In this document: positions 1-10,615 of the stretch, in pieces
Layout of the letters: the number at the start of each line of letters is the position of its first letter
Numbering within the stretch: position 1 is the first letter of the stretch
DNA from: Phoronis australis
Lineage: Eukaryota > Phoronida > Phoronidae
NCBI GenBank assembly: GCA_002633005.1
Contig: NMRA01000052.1
Coordinates: forward strand, 223,968 to 283,967
Length of the DNA: 60,000 bases
Direction of reading: 5' to 3'
Notes under the pieces: model-generated
Told to the model about the DNA's origin: nothing
The model's database searches: none
What the model saw: only the letters and a program-made list of their open reading frames with translations
Program-made: the position numbers and the translations under genes

Positions 1-387
1 TCATACGTTCAAGAAGTATGCATTACGAGGATTGGGCGACTTATTATGGCGCGTTTTCAACTTCATTATTTCTTTTGTTAAAAAGGACTTATCTAAAACA
101 GCTGCAAAAATAAACTACTTACTTCAGTCCATTATATGGACTTGAACCATCATGTGGTCTTTCAACGCTATGAGTACTAATTTCGAATTCGATTAAAATA
201 TAATTTCAGCGATAATCGGCCAAGTTGGATTGAGCATAGACTCCTTATTGAAGATTTAAGTCACCGGGAATCTTATCGTTACTAGTCTTATAACTCCGTT
301 ATATTCACAAGTAGGTTTAGGAGTTCTTTTGCTCTATCTTCAGTCTTTCTATGGCTACACTAGTCCCGTTTCATTTGCAATATTGTC
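1..387. other. No recognisable feature
   Basis: AT-rich sequence downstream of the TNF ligand gene. I see no coding exon, repeat family member or clear minus-strand AATAAA signal for the neighbouring gene. Confidence 0.5.
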
Positions 388-545
388 TTTTCATGGGTGG
401 CGCACCACAGGGAGCTGGGGAGCTGGGGGGCTATAGTCCCTCCCCTTATTTCAGTGCTGTGCCGCCCATGGTTTATGGGCGGTGCACCACTGGGGGCTGG
501 GGGGCTATAGCCTACCCACTTTTTTCAGTGATCCCCCCATTTTTT
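388..545. repeat. Tandemly duplicated ~75-bp repeat unit
   Basis: Two adjacent imperfect copies share the core GTGCACCAC followed by GGGGGCTATAG and a stretch ending CCGCCCATGG. A third copy lies at about 33484-33552, so this is a dispersed element that was locally duplicated here. It lies just past the stop codon of the TNF-like gene and may be transcribed in its 3' UTR. Confidence 0.7.
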
Positions 546-560
546 GAAGCTTTCTTGAGT

Positions 561-3500
561 TTAAACCATGTACATGCCAAAGTATGTCATCGTGGTGTCC
601 AGAGGTACGAGACTTACATTGGAGATTTTAACTCCCAATTGATCACCAGCCTCAAGGTTCAGAACTGCTCCAACAAAACCTGTGTACTTTCCAAAGTCCT
701 TCTCTTTTGACCAACAGTCTGTTTGCGCATGTTTTAAAACATCCGTGCCCTCGCTGGCCGGCAAATCGTCTGTATATTTATATACACTGTGCCAGACCAC
801 TTTGGGACCGTGGTTGTTTTCTGGTTGCGCAGGCCGGGCACTTTTGTAGAAAGTCTGCACGAAGTAAGTTTGGCTGTACACATAATATTGTCCAGGAATT
901 TGGACAACCAGTCGTCCATCTTCGTAACCAATGCCTTGTCGAAATGCTCCGGAATCTGCGAACGACCATTCACGAATGCTCTGACCTTCACCTACAAAAT
1001 TCAAGCGAGTGAAAATGGGGCTTTAATTGTGTCAAGATCTAAAGTCGGGAGTGTGTGTAGACCGAAGGGTCGCTAATCCTCCGATTTTTTTCGAACTGTA
1101 GATTCTTTGTATTATAGACCTAATGTACGTCGGGTCGTATTCGGCCGTAAACTTATACTCAGAAATACTCATAGTCCAAAAAAAAAGAAAATCGGACTAT
1201 CGACCCAGGCCGGGGGGCAGTCCTGGTTTCAGTGCAAGGTCTTTTGTAATCTTAAGAACTGCGTTGGTATTCACATTTCCATTCAGGTTCTTCATAGTCG
1301 GTGCGACACTGATCCCGGTGCACCATCCGATTACTTTTAGCAATATCAGGCAGAGTTTCAGGCTGTTGACACGACTAAAGTCGCTTTAATTGCAAACATT
1401 TTCAATACCTTTACTGTGCAACACTTGAGGTCCCGTCCTCACCAAATGGGCTGCTGGCCTCCTGCAGTCAGTCGAGGAATGGTTGCCATGGTGGCACGCG
1501 GTGTTTGATTTATGAATGCAGATGCCACGAGCTAAAGCGAGTTGGAAAATGATCATACACGTGAAAACATTAAAAAGGATGTTTCAAACAGCAAGTTCTT
1601 GCAGATTCAGCAAATTCAAACCAAGTATAACAAGGGGTAAAAATAAATACGCTGGAAAAAGTGAATCTGTCTACTGCTAGGTACAGTGTCGAATTCAAGT
1701 TTTGGCGGCTAAGGTATTTTTCATAGGTCAGACTCAGATTTTAAAATCCTGTATCGTAAATCAACGCACTACAGTACGTCTCACCTCTTCCGGTAAATTT
1801 CCAAACTTCTGCCCCAGTATGTCTCTAAAAAGATAGCTCCCCGATTAGCAAATTGATTTATATTTAGGTGGCAAATTTCCCTTTAGACTATACTAAAAAC
1901 CTGTACCCTCCTTTGCGCCTTTACTGCCTTCACTGACTTTTTCGTTGGCATCTTTTTAAAAGTGCTGAAATTCATTTCATATTAAATGTACCCTTTTTAA
2001 GGTAGAGTCCGGATGACTTCTTGAGTGCGGGCGAGCAATTTTCCCCTTTACCCTCTATAATCCAGGCACTGTGCACTGACACTATTGCTAAATAGTTCAA
2101 ACTGGCGCATATCAAACCCGTTGTAATTTTGTTAACAGTTTTGAGCACGCATTTATCGAATAGCCAGCTCCTCAGCTCGAAGAAACCTAGATAAACTATT
2201 GCAGATTCCTGCCTGATAGGACACAGTGGAAGCTAAAAGAATATCAAAACCAGAAAAATATTTCATTCACTTTTCCACGTGTAAAGTGCGTATTAGAAAG
2301 TGAAAGTGAAAATGCAGCTTGCAGGCTTTTCATTTTTTTTCCAAACACAAAAATCTCGATAATCCGACATTTCTTTAGTCTCATTAAAAGATTTCAGAAA
2401 ATCGAAAATAGACTCTAATTTTTGTTTTATTTTTTTTTCTCTGATGCTTCCAATATGTAACCTGCTCGAGTTTTCCCCACGACTTCCTTTGTAAGCCAGT
2501 AATTTAGCGAAAATGACGCACGTATTCTTTGTTGAACGTCGCAGACGAGATTGCCGCCATAAGATCGCATTTTAATTTATCAATCAAGAGTGAAAAGACT
2601 AAGTTGGCACAGCACAATTTGTACACCGGTGCTAAATTTTCAAATTTCGAGATAGTACATTACGTTATGGAAACTTTCCGACTGAATAATCGTCTATCAT
2701 AACTCATTTCCTCTTCTCTTTTTTAGTTTTACTTTTCAACCCACGACAACACAAGTTTTTAGATTCTTGGTGGTGTGTATGAAACGGGGCGTTTCTAGTC
2801 ATGTAATTGTATATTTTTTTTCTACTTTTCTACTTTTAGAGAGATTATCGTAAATTCCACGGCCACAAAAATTATTGCACAAAATTTGGAAATTTCATTC
2901 ATTCATTTTGTTAATTACAAAAACGTAACTGGCATTTGCTTTCAAGTTTAAGATAACAAGAAGGAAAACTTTATTTTTTTCTTTTAATATCAAAATCTTC
3001 ATTTCGAATAGTCGGATTCGAAGTCTAAGGGACCTTAACGGAATCCTTGGCATATTTTTGATGACAGCAGAATGATTAAGCAAAACTTTTAGGTTTTTAA
3101 GTTTCATAAGACTTTTCAAGTCTTGCTAGAAGATTTCCATGAAATTCCAGGTTTCTAGAAAAAATACAACCACGTGACCAAAAGACACGATAATCATTTA
3201 TGTATACAAAATTTTCCGCTGAGCAACAAGGATTTAAATCGTACTCTTTTATTTATTAAAAATTTAAAACACAAAAATAATGGAAGAAATGGGCTCCAAA
3301 CGAAAATAGGCAGTTACCTTGAAATGCGTTCTTGGGGGTTTTCCCCCTCGTTTGGGGTTTCCCCCCTCGTTATGGATTTCATGGAAATGCGATCGAACAA
3401 CGGTGCTTTTGATGGCAATTATTAACAATTTTCCACCAACTTACAGTACACACTAGGTCTGTACGACCAGAAAAGGCCCAATACGCACAAAATGTTTTCT

Positions 3501-4594
3501 TATACCGGTAGTTATAGTCATACTTGTGAGTTCAAAACGTTTCATTGTGTAAGGCAGACGCACGACAAGGAAAAATAACTCCAGCATGGTAATATGTACA
3601 TACAATGAGCTATACCAGGAGGTATAGCTCATTGTATGTACCAACCTTAGTGGAAGTATTATTTAATGAAACGTTGGATATTTTCATAAAGCAAGATTAT
3701 GCACATTGTCCAGTAACAATGTTTATCGAAGGCTTATACCATGCAGTTACTCAGCGTAGCAATGCCCACCTTTTATGATTTCCGTGTTCACATGCCGGTA
3801 GATGACCTGAGCAAGGAGAAACAGGCAATTATATATACATATTTATACACCGTGCGTGCTAAGTATGAGTATAGGATGACAATATAGATTTAGACCCATT
3901 CGTCCTCACAAAGAAGGAGGTGAAATTGTCTTACTGAAACGTGCACAGGGCCTTGTTTGTTTTAGACACACTTCGTTATCACCTAATTCTAGCCACACTG
4001 AACCCTGATACGATATCAAATAATTATCATTGTAAGTAGGTCAAATTGTTTTTCCCGGAAAAGTAGCATACATCGGCTCCGTTCACCACCTGTTCAATTG
4101 ATATCAATATCCTTCACCTCAGTCTCATTACGTTTGCCAAAATATAGAACCGAACAAAGTGTCGGTTTATCAGTTTACCATCAAAATAAACAAACCGTAT
4201 TGAGAAGCCTCATAAACTGGACTATGTCTCGTATGCAGCACTTGTTCTCTGTCACTTCCACATCAAAATAATCGGACAATTTGAAACCGCCGACCACGGA
4301 ATTCTCGACGACACTACAATCAAAACAAAGCCCGCCTTCGTCAGTATGCTGGACTCGTTTCAACGCTTCTACTGTCGTCTGCATCCCCTTCACGGTCCTG
4401 GTCAACTCTTCGTTTTTGGCGAATAGAATGGAAACCATCACTATCAGCGCGATAACTAAACTGACGACTACGCCGGAGATGATTTTGATGCTTCGCCAAC
4501 CTAAAGATTTCGTCATGACAGCAGGAACTTTCTCACAGTCGTCCAGTATTCCAATACAACTTTCTTTGCTGTCTTTAGAGTTACACGATGCCAT
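561..4594 (-). CDS. TNF-superfamily ligand (type II membrane cytokine), partly resolved
   Basis: Three exons are supported. Exon 4196-4594 starts at the ATG at 4594 and encodes a 36-residue cytoplasmic part, a membrane helix (about residues 37-59, rich in V, I, L) and a polar heptad-like stalk start (61-83). Exon 1415-1531 (acceptor TTTAG, donor GTAAAG) ends with RRPAAHLV, the usual opening of a TNF homology domain. Exon 561-991 (acceptor TTTTGTAG) carries the rest: DGRLVVQIPGQYYVYSQTYF, then GAVLNLEAGDQL, ending in TYFGMYMV, the family's closing strand. The last two exons join in phase. The first ends in phase 0 and the second needs phase 1, so a stalk exon or another donor is missing. Ligands of this family trimerise and bind TNF receptors; which receptor cannot be told. 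An upstream in-frame TTG at 4603 was not taken as the start. Confidence 0.85.
1532..4195. other. Intron(s) of the TNF-like gene
   Basis: AT-rich intronic sequence between the membrane-anchor exon and the exon opening the TNF domain. It should contain at least one unrecognised stalk exon, because the flanking exon phases do not match. A perfect hairpin lies at 3596-3641. I found no other repeat or coding segment I can support. Confidence 0.55.
3596..3641. repeat. Perfect 21-bp inverted repeat with 4-nt loop
   Basis: Left arm 3596-3616 and right arm 3621-3641 are exact reverse complements, separated by AGGA. The arms start GTACATACAATGAGC. The loop is shorter than in typical microRNA precursors. 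It lies inside the TNF-like gene's intron. Confidence 0.9.
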
Positions 4595-4878
4595 GCTGTG
4601 CAATGTAAGATTTTACGAAAACACGTTCAAAAATGAAGAGCAACAAAGCGACTGGCCGAATTTCTGTTTCCAGTAATTCTTAGAAGATATATACTAGAGT
4701 CGTCGAGTGCGCATGCACAATGTATTAATCGATACCGTGCAATAGCAAATTTCCTGTCTAAAAATAGCTTTAATGCAGTGATAACGGTGTGTTATAAATG
4801 TAGATGTAGTGGTTTCACTTTTCTTTTCATATGCTGTGAACTCATTGTGGAACAAAGTTTCCTCGTTACTGCATGATC

Positions 4879-5797
4879 CAGTGGCGGATCTAGGATATCA
4901 CAAGGGGGGCAAACCACGATTGTAGATGCGCNGTTTGTCCTCCTCATGCCAAGGAAATTTTTCTGTTTTTTCCTCCAAAAATCAAGCATTTTCTTTGATT
5001 CCTGAAGTATTATCCAAGAAAAAAAAAACAGAGAACGTATCAAACAAGAAAAACTCCATTTATCAGAGACTCGAACTCACGACCTGGCGGTTAGCGCGCG
5101 CGTGCATCACCACTACACCACCACGACTTACCTGCTAATCTCATACTAGGAGACCTACTTGTTTATGGTCCATAGCGTTTGCGCGCGAAACCTACTTCTT
5201 TTTGTAATGCTTATTACACGTTTTATATTTTGTGCAATCGGTTCTTAACAAATTTATTGTATTTAAAATAGTCTTCAAATGCCCAAAAGACCAAATCCGT
5301 TTTTCGTGTTGACAATAATGACGGGTTGCTTAGGAAATCGTCTTAAGTCAGTTTGACAAATAGAGAATTATGAGTTTCTGAGTGATTCACTAAGACTTCG
5401 ATTACAATTCACATCTTACCAGCAGCTTCTGTTTTTTCATCGTCACTCAGGTTCCATTTTCTTTAAAAAATGAAGTAAATTTTCTTCATCGCACAGTGGA
5501 GCAGACGACGGAAACGGGAGTCGTAATGCGCAGCGCCACTGCCGGTCGCCTGGGATATCGCGGTAGAGCCCGGCTATACTTAGCCATACTTCCGTTACGA
5601 ATAAGCCGCGTTCCGGCCGAATTTGACACCCCAACCCTAAAACTGCACACATTTAAATCTTGTTTCATCCGTATAATTTTAATTATCGGGTTTAATTAAT
5701 AAACTCAACATTTCCCTACGCTCTTGTCGTTTTATTTTTTTTGCGGCAGCCAAGGGGGGGCGGGCCCCCTGCCCCCCCCCCCCTAAATCCGCCTATG
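4879..5797. mobile_element. Non-autonomous DNA transposon with GGCGGATCTAGG termini
   Basis: The left end reads CAGTGGCGGATCTAGG and the right end, reverse-complemented, CATAGGCGGATTTAGG. TGATC lies directly outside both ends, consistent with a 5-bp target-site duplication. The inside holds a tRNA-like sequence (5064-5130) and a GC-rich block with short open frames (5443-5660). No transposase is visible. The right end includes a long C run. The element sits about 285 bp upstream of the TNF-like start codon, so it could affect that promoter, but this is inference. Confidence 0.75.
5064..5130 (-). repeat. tRNA-derived sequence (SINE-like head or tRNA pseudogene)
   Basis: Read on the minus strand it has an A-box-like TGGTGTAGTGG and a B-box-like GAGTTCGAGTC at tRNA-like spacing, with an arm rich in alternating CG between them. 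The expected 5' and 3' ends do not pair into an acceptor stem, so it is unlikely to be a working tRNA. It lies inside the 4879-5797 transposon. Confidence 0.55.
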
Positions 5798-6534
5798 TGA
5801 TCATAAACGTGAGGGTCATAGGCAACAAAATTAGTGTCTCAAACTGTCCCATGAAGAGGATTCTTAACCATGTTCAGAATTCCTAGTGGAGAGGGGGGTC
5901 GCTTCCCTCCCTCCCCCCAACGGATCCAGCACCCCGATAGCGAGTGGCACCGAGGGAGTGAGGGCAACACAAGCAAAAGTTGGCGACAACAGGGGTGCGG
6001 AAATGACCTGGGATGCCAAAAAAATCGGTTACACAACCGGTGGAGGGCGAAGTGGCACAAAGCCAGAGCCGGACTTATGATAAGTGGTAAAAAAGATGAG
6101 GAGCGACCAGGAAGAGTTTCGCACCGTCTTCCGCCCGTGGCGGCGGTAATCCTAACTACGCCACTGGTTACTGTTCGCGTAGACTAAATACTCGAGTTAC
6201 AAAGTAATTATTAGAGAAGAACATTTTGGGCCATCAATGCGTGGAAGCAACTCACTAGTCCGAAGGTCTGCTAATAAGGCGGAACTGAGCCACAAAGCAT
6301 TAAAATTCAATTATTGTCGGCATTTTACGAATCTCGCAGAACCGACCGGAAACCATCGCGAGAATAAAGTCCGGTGATGGCTGCTCTCATTCACTTGGCC
6401 GGGATTACCAGTTGACCAGCAAAGACATTTGAGCAGGAAATCAGTCACACGCAACCAATAGAATGTCTCAATCAGCGCATCTTTTGCTTTCAGTATGTAA
6501 TAAGTCTGATCATCTTTCCTCAACAGAGTATATG
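5798..6534. other. Gene-free interval with a solitary transposon end
   Basis: Locally GC-rich sequence. At about 6149-6168 the minus strand reads CCAGTGGCGTAGTTAGG, which looks like a DNA-transposon terminus close to that of the neighbouring element. No partner end was found, so this is probably a truncated copy. The open frames here have no recognisable domain. Confidence 0.4.
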
Positions 6535-6786
6535 CATGCGTGAACCCGGGGGGGGGGTGGGGCGAAGNAGGGGGAGCTCGTGGGGCGAAGTGGGCAAAAA
6601 GGTCCGCCTCAGAGAAACAAAAAGACAAAAAGTCCAAAAAAGTAGAAAGCATGACAAAAATCCACTAAAAAGGGAGGAATTCGGCGAATGCACAATTTAT
6701 AGCTCTGAACGTACCCCGTTTTTTTAACAAAAGGTCCAAATTCTCAAAAACTCGAGCCCCCTATTTTTAACCTAGGTGCGCGCATG
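6535..6786. mobile_element. MITE, GC-ended family, copy A
   Basis: Its ends, CATGCGTGAACCCGG and (reverse-complemented) CATGCGCGCACCTAGG, are imperfect inverted repeats. ATATG flanks both sides (6530-6534 and 6787-6791), consistent with a 5-bp target duplication. The interior shares GGCGAAGTGGGCAAAAAGG and the segment around AATTCGAGCCCCC with copies at 47759-48013 and 52726-52964. An N at 6568 follows the G run. Confidence 0.8.
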
Positions 6787-6791
6787 ATATG

Positions 6792-7139
6792 TACATGCAT
6801 ACAAAAGTTCACGAATTATACTATACTACCTTCTTCGGCGTCTAATATTGCACGAAGTTATCCGCCTTTCAGACTTTGTTTGGCCCACTTACTCGGGGTA
6901 ACATAAACAGACTGAGAAATATTGACGGGATTGTGATTGTGGTTTACTATCGATCTCCTTGGCTCAAGGGACATCGGAAGCCACCTCTCCATCGAACACA
7001 ATTTACTGAGACTCTTGACCAAACCATTTTAATTTTTATAGGTGTTGTACACTCCTATTTTTAATTGTTATCGGTTCTCCGATGATCGGGATTTTGCAAC
7101 AAATAAATAAATTAAATAAAAATCATCAACCACGTATAA
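6792..7139. other. No recognisable feature
   Basis: AT-rich intergenic sequence. I found no exon or repeat family member. Confidence 0.4.
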
Positions 7140-9060
7140 CTTGCAACAGAAAAAAAGAGTCCATTGTCAGAATATTGGGAAAACTGTCGTACTATTGGGC
7201 TCTCTGAACAATGGGTAATTTGTTGGAAATACTGAGTTATTGTCACGTTTATCCGGGTAAACATTGGACTGTCGGATAAATGGGCTGTCGGAAAATGGGT
7301 AAATTGCCGGAACAATGGCAGATCCGTAGCCACGGAGGTTCGGGGAGTTCGGAAAATGTCCAGCCCCAGCCTATCCGTTAAAGATAGGATATACATAGAC
7401 AAAAGCCACAAAATTGTTGCAGCTACTGGTACTACTAACTACAACGATAACTGGGTTAGAATTTGCTTCTGATTCAAAGCACTTCACGTAATCATCGGGC
7501 AGTACCCGCAAACTTCGCCCGAGCGGTGTTTGCGTAGTAGATGACAGGATCGTGAAGACGATTAGAGGAGGTTTATGTTTGGGCATTGAACGCGCGTGGT
7601 CACTACACCATAAGGTAACAAGAGTTTAGAAGTAAATACTTATACCTAGCTAAGCTATATAGCAGCGAGACAGCTCCCAAAAAGTACTGCGGCATGAATG
7701 CCTTAAAATCGACCAAGAAACAGAAGTGTTATCTACTATCTTGGTATACTTGCTAGCATAGTACGGTAAAGTGCATGCATTTTCAATTTTCGAATTGAAA
7801 GTGATCGTCAAACATGTTGTCCATCCAGTGTCCACTTTGACAGTGGATTGGTGGATTGACGAGCATGCGCGAGCATGTGTGTGCGTTTCCTTTCTTTTAA
7901 ATTCAGTACACGCTGATGGCGAGTTCACTATAGGCAGTCCTCTGTCGTTGCTCAAAAACCAGACAATTAACTGCACTGAGAAAACACCCCGACGAGCATG
8001 TTCACATTATTAGGAAAGAGTAGGCTTAGACCAATAAAGACTTTGGTCAATGAAGAAACTCTTCTCTTGTCAACTAGTCTTAATGGTGCACCCCATAGTA
8101 GCATGATGTTTTCGGAATAGGTACACCACTCAGTACATCTTATAACCGAAGTATCGTTTGTTTTTGCATGTAAAAATATAAAAATACACCTGAGTCCGAA
8201 ATTTTAGATATTTTCGGAGTAGTGAACCTTCAGAGTAATGAACCTTCGGCGAACTATTGAACCTTCGGAATAGCGAACCTTCGGAGTAGAGAACCTTTGA
8301 AATAGTGGGCTGTTCCCATTTCCAGCCATGTGAGCAAGTTAAGTAACAAGCAAAAGAACAACCAGATAAAAAAATTCGTCAAGTCATTCTCCGACTAAAT
8401 ATTTCCGTCCATGATGTAATCACTCAAATTTAAAAGCACGCCTGATTTGAAAGTTTAGCAGGAGGTAACACGAGAGCGTTCTGGATCACATTATAGGTGA
8501 ATTTGAGTCCCGCTTTTTGCGAGCAACCGTTACGGCATCCTCATTTCTAGTCTTACAAATTCCGTCTCATCTCAAGAACACAGAGCTGAGAGTCATCGTT
8601 GTGTGTACAGATTTCCCTTCCATCTGATATAAGCTGCATCAAGGCCCTACCGAAAACTTTACAGTGTCGACGTTTGCAAAACATCAAAGGTCCATCGTTT
8701 TAGAAATTCGCACAATGCTCGCTACGGACCTAAATGGGCTGTCGAAACAATGGATCTTCCGAACAATGTGCTGCCGCAATATTGGGTTTTAGGAATATTG
8801 GGCTGTAACTACTCAAGGCATACTTTGAAGCCCGATTTCTCACGCGGAGGAAACCCGAACAACGTGTATTAGTACCCGGCAGGCGGTTGTTTTCGGAGGC
8901 CAGGCATACTCTTGCCGTGCTCCACTGCGTCTGACAACCGAAGCATTGTGTGTCATTGGATGTAGAAAAAATATGAAAAATACACCAGAGTCCGAAATCG
9001 TATACATTTTCGGACTAGTGCACATTCGGACTAGCGCGCATTCGGAATATTGCCATTTGA
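7140..9060. repeat. Degenerate minisatellite region
   Basis: Short, drifting repeats of about 15-20 bp recur. At 7150-7330 and 8738-8815 units resemble AATGGGCTGTCGGAA. At 8214-8290 units resemble GTGAACCTTCGGAGTA. A segment near 8168-8230 (AATACACCTGAGTCCGAAA) recurs near 8960-9020, again followed by TTCGGA-containing units. The pattern suggests two copies of one element with an internal repeat array. No coding exon is visible. Confidence 0.6.
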
Positions 9061-9270
9061 ACCGAATGCGTCCAATCCATTTATGGTCTGCCACTTTTAC
9101 GTTTTTTACCTCGTTTTACTTGTCATGGAACATGACTTCATACGTCCAACATCCAAACCAGAAAAACATGTGCGTTAATGGTGACTTGTTTGTGAAACGT
9201 AAACAATCACTGTTTTGTTTCTGTGTTTACTGAACTACCTGTACATAACGCTGTGGAGCTTGTGCTAGCG

Positions 9271-9660
9271 TTGCTGTGCGCGAGCTTGGAATCCTGTTTA
9301 ATCTCAAGATCGCCTATGCGTGAACTAGGCCTTGAATATTCATTTGGTTGAAATTTTTGTTCACTGTAAAGACTTTTTGTAATTATTGGTCTCAAGATCA
9401 TTCATTTTCTCCTTTAGCGTAACTTGTGTCAAAGAATCGGAGGAATACGTGAATGGTTAAGTCAATTATTGTTTGGTGAATATGATCGCCAATACTTGAA
9501 AAAGGATTGGTTAAAATTTACTTTATTTTGTCATCATGTAATTTGATTTAGTACAGTGCAATTTTTTATCAACGTGAACGTGATTATTTGATTGAACTTG
9601 TCCAGTTGGCCATCTTATTCACATCGCCGACAATGCATAATGAAAAGTAAATTAAAGTCG
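9271..9660. mobile_element. Partial copy of TGTTGTG-ended element
   Basis: The start (GTGCGCGAGCTTGGAATCCTG, then AATCTCAAGATCG) matches the right terminus of the intact 421-bp element at 58682-59102 in inverted orientation. Interior segments such as TTTATCAACGTGAACGTGAT also match. The far terminus is eroded here. Confidence 0.65.
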
Positions 9661-10615
9661 TTTCAAATGTCGAAAACGAGCAACTGGAAGCAAACTCGGA
9701 TTTTGGATTTTCTGTTTACGAATTAGAAATACGTTATTGAACAAAAGTTGGATTTACCATTTTCCTTTTGCATATTGAAAATTGGATTGACGCTGGAATG
9801 CACCTAGAATATAAACACATGTCGTGAGATTTTTCTCTCATAGCTTTTCGCATTTAGGTGTCGTTTGGTTTTGTGATTATAGAATAAATGTAAACCAGAC
9901 CTATGTATAACATGCAAATATATTCATGTCATAAAGCATACAGTGCAAAGCTTGATAACACTTTCTCGCGAGAATTAGGCTACATCTTATTTTGTTTTGA
10001 TAACATGCATGCGAAGAATCCAACAAGATATAGTGTTCTACGTCTTCGAATTGAATGCGTGTAAAACAACATTAATGACGCCCAAATTCTAGAAATGGTA
10101 TAATTGTAAAACCGTCTATATCTCATCTCGAACACGTGAATTAACATCTGCCGGCACGTTACTATCAAGGACTCAAATTTCGACCACATTTGACCCAGTT
10201 ACAAGCATTGAGTAAATTGCAGCGATGTACCCAGAAAAGTGAACTTTCAAACTTCCTTGACGTTTGATCAGGAACAAGTGCGTGTGCTGTATAATTTTGA
10301 TACAATTGCATAAGTTCTTGGCACAGTCACTAAGTAGCTCGTATTTGTTATGAACGCGTTCATTAGACAAGCAATTTCATGTACAGAGACTATGTTTACG
10401 AACCAGGGATGAGTATGCCTGTCGTTCAAGTAAAATTCCGCCAATATCACAAAAATCTAAGTGCGGAGAATTTGCGAATGTTAGAACGTATGTGACCGCC
10501 GACCCGGCTCAACACGTCCACTGCTGATACATTGCTGCTGACGTCATGCAACAATCAAAGATATCCGGTGGGACAAAACTGAAGTTTCCACGCATGCAAC
10601 CCAACTAAGGAAAAA
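9661..10615. other. Gene-free interval 3' of the EcKL gene
   Basis: AT-rich sequence that should hold the 3' UTR of the kinase-like gene. I saw no close AATAAA on the minus strand. No repeat or exon was recognised. Confidence 0.35.

Noticed and set aside
1200-1330. Possible extra TNF exon on the minus strand (frame with MKNLNGNVNTNAVLKITKD)
   Set aside because: The exons at 1415-1531 and 561-991 already join in phase with correct spacing for a TNF domain; the candidate has weak splice sites.
5064-5130. Functional tRNA gene
   Set aside because: Internal promoter boxes are present but the ends do not form an acceptor stem, and it sits inside a transposon.
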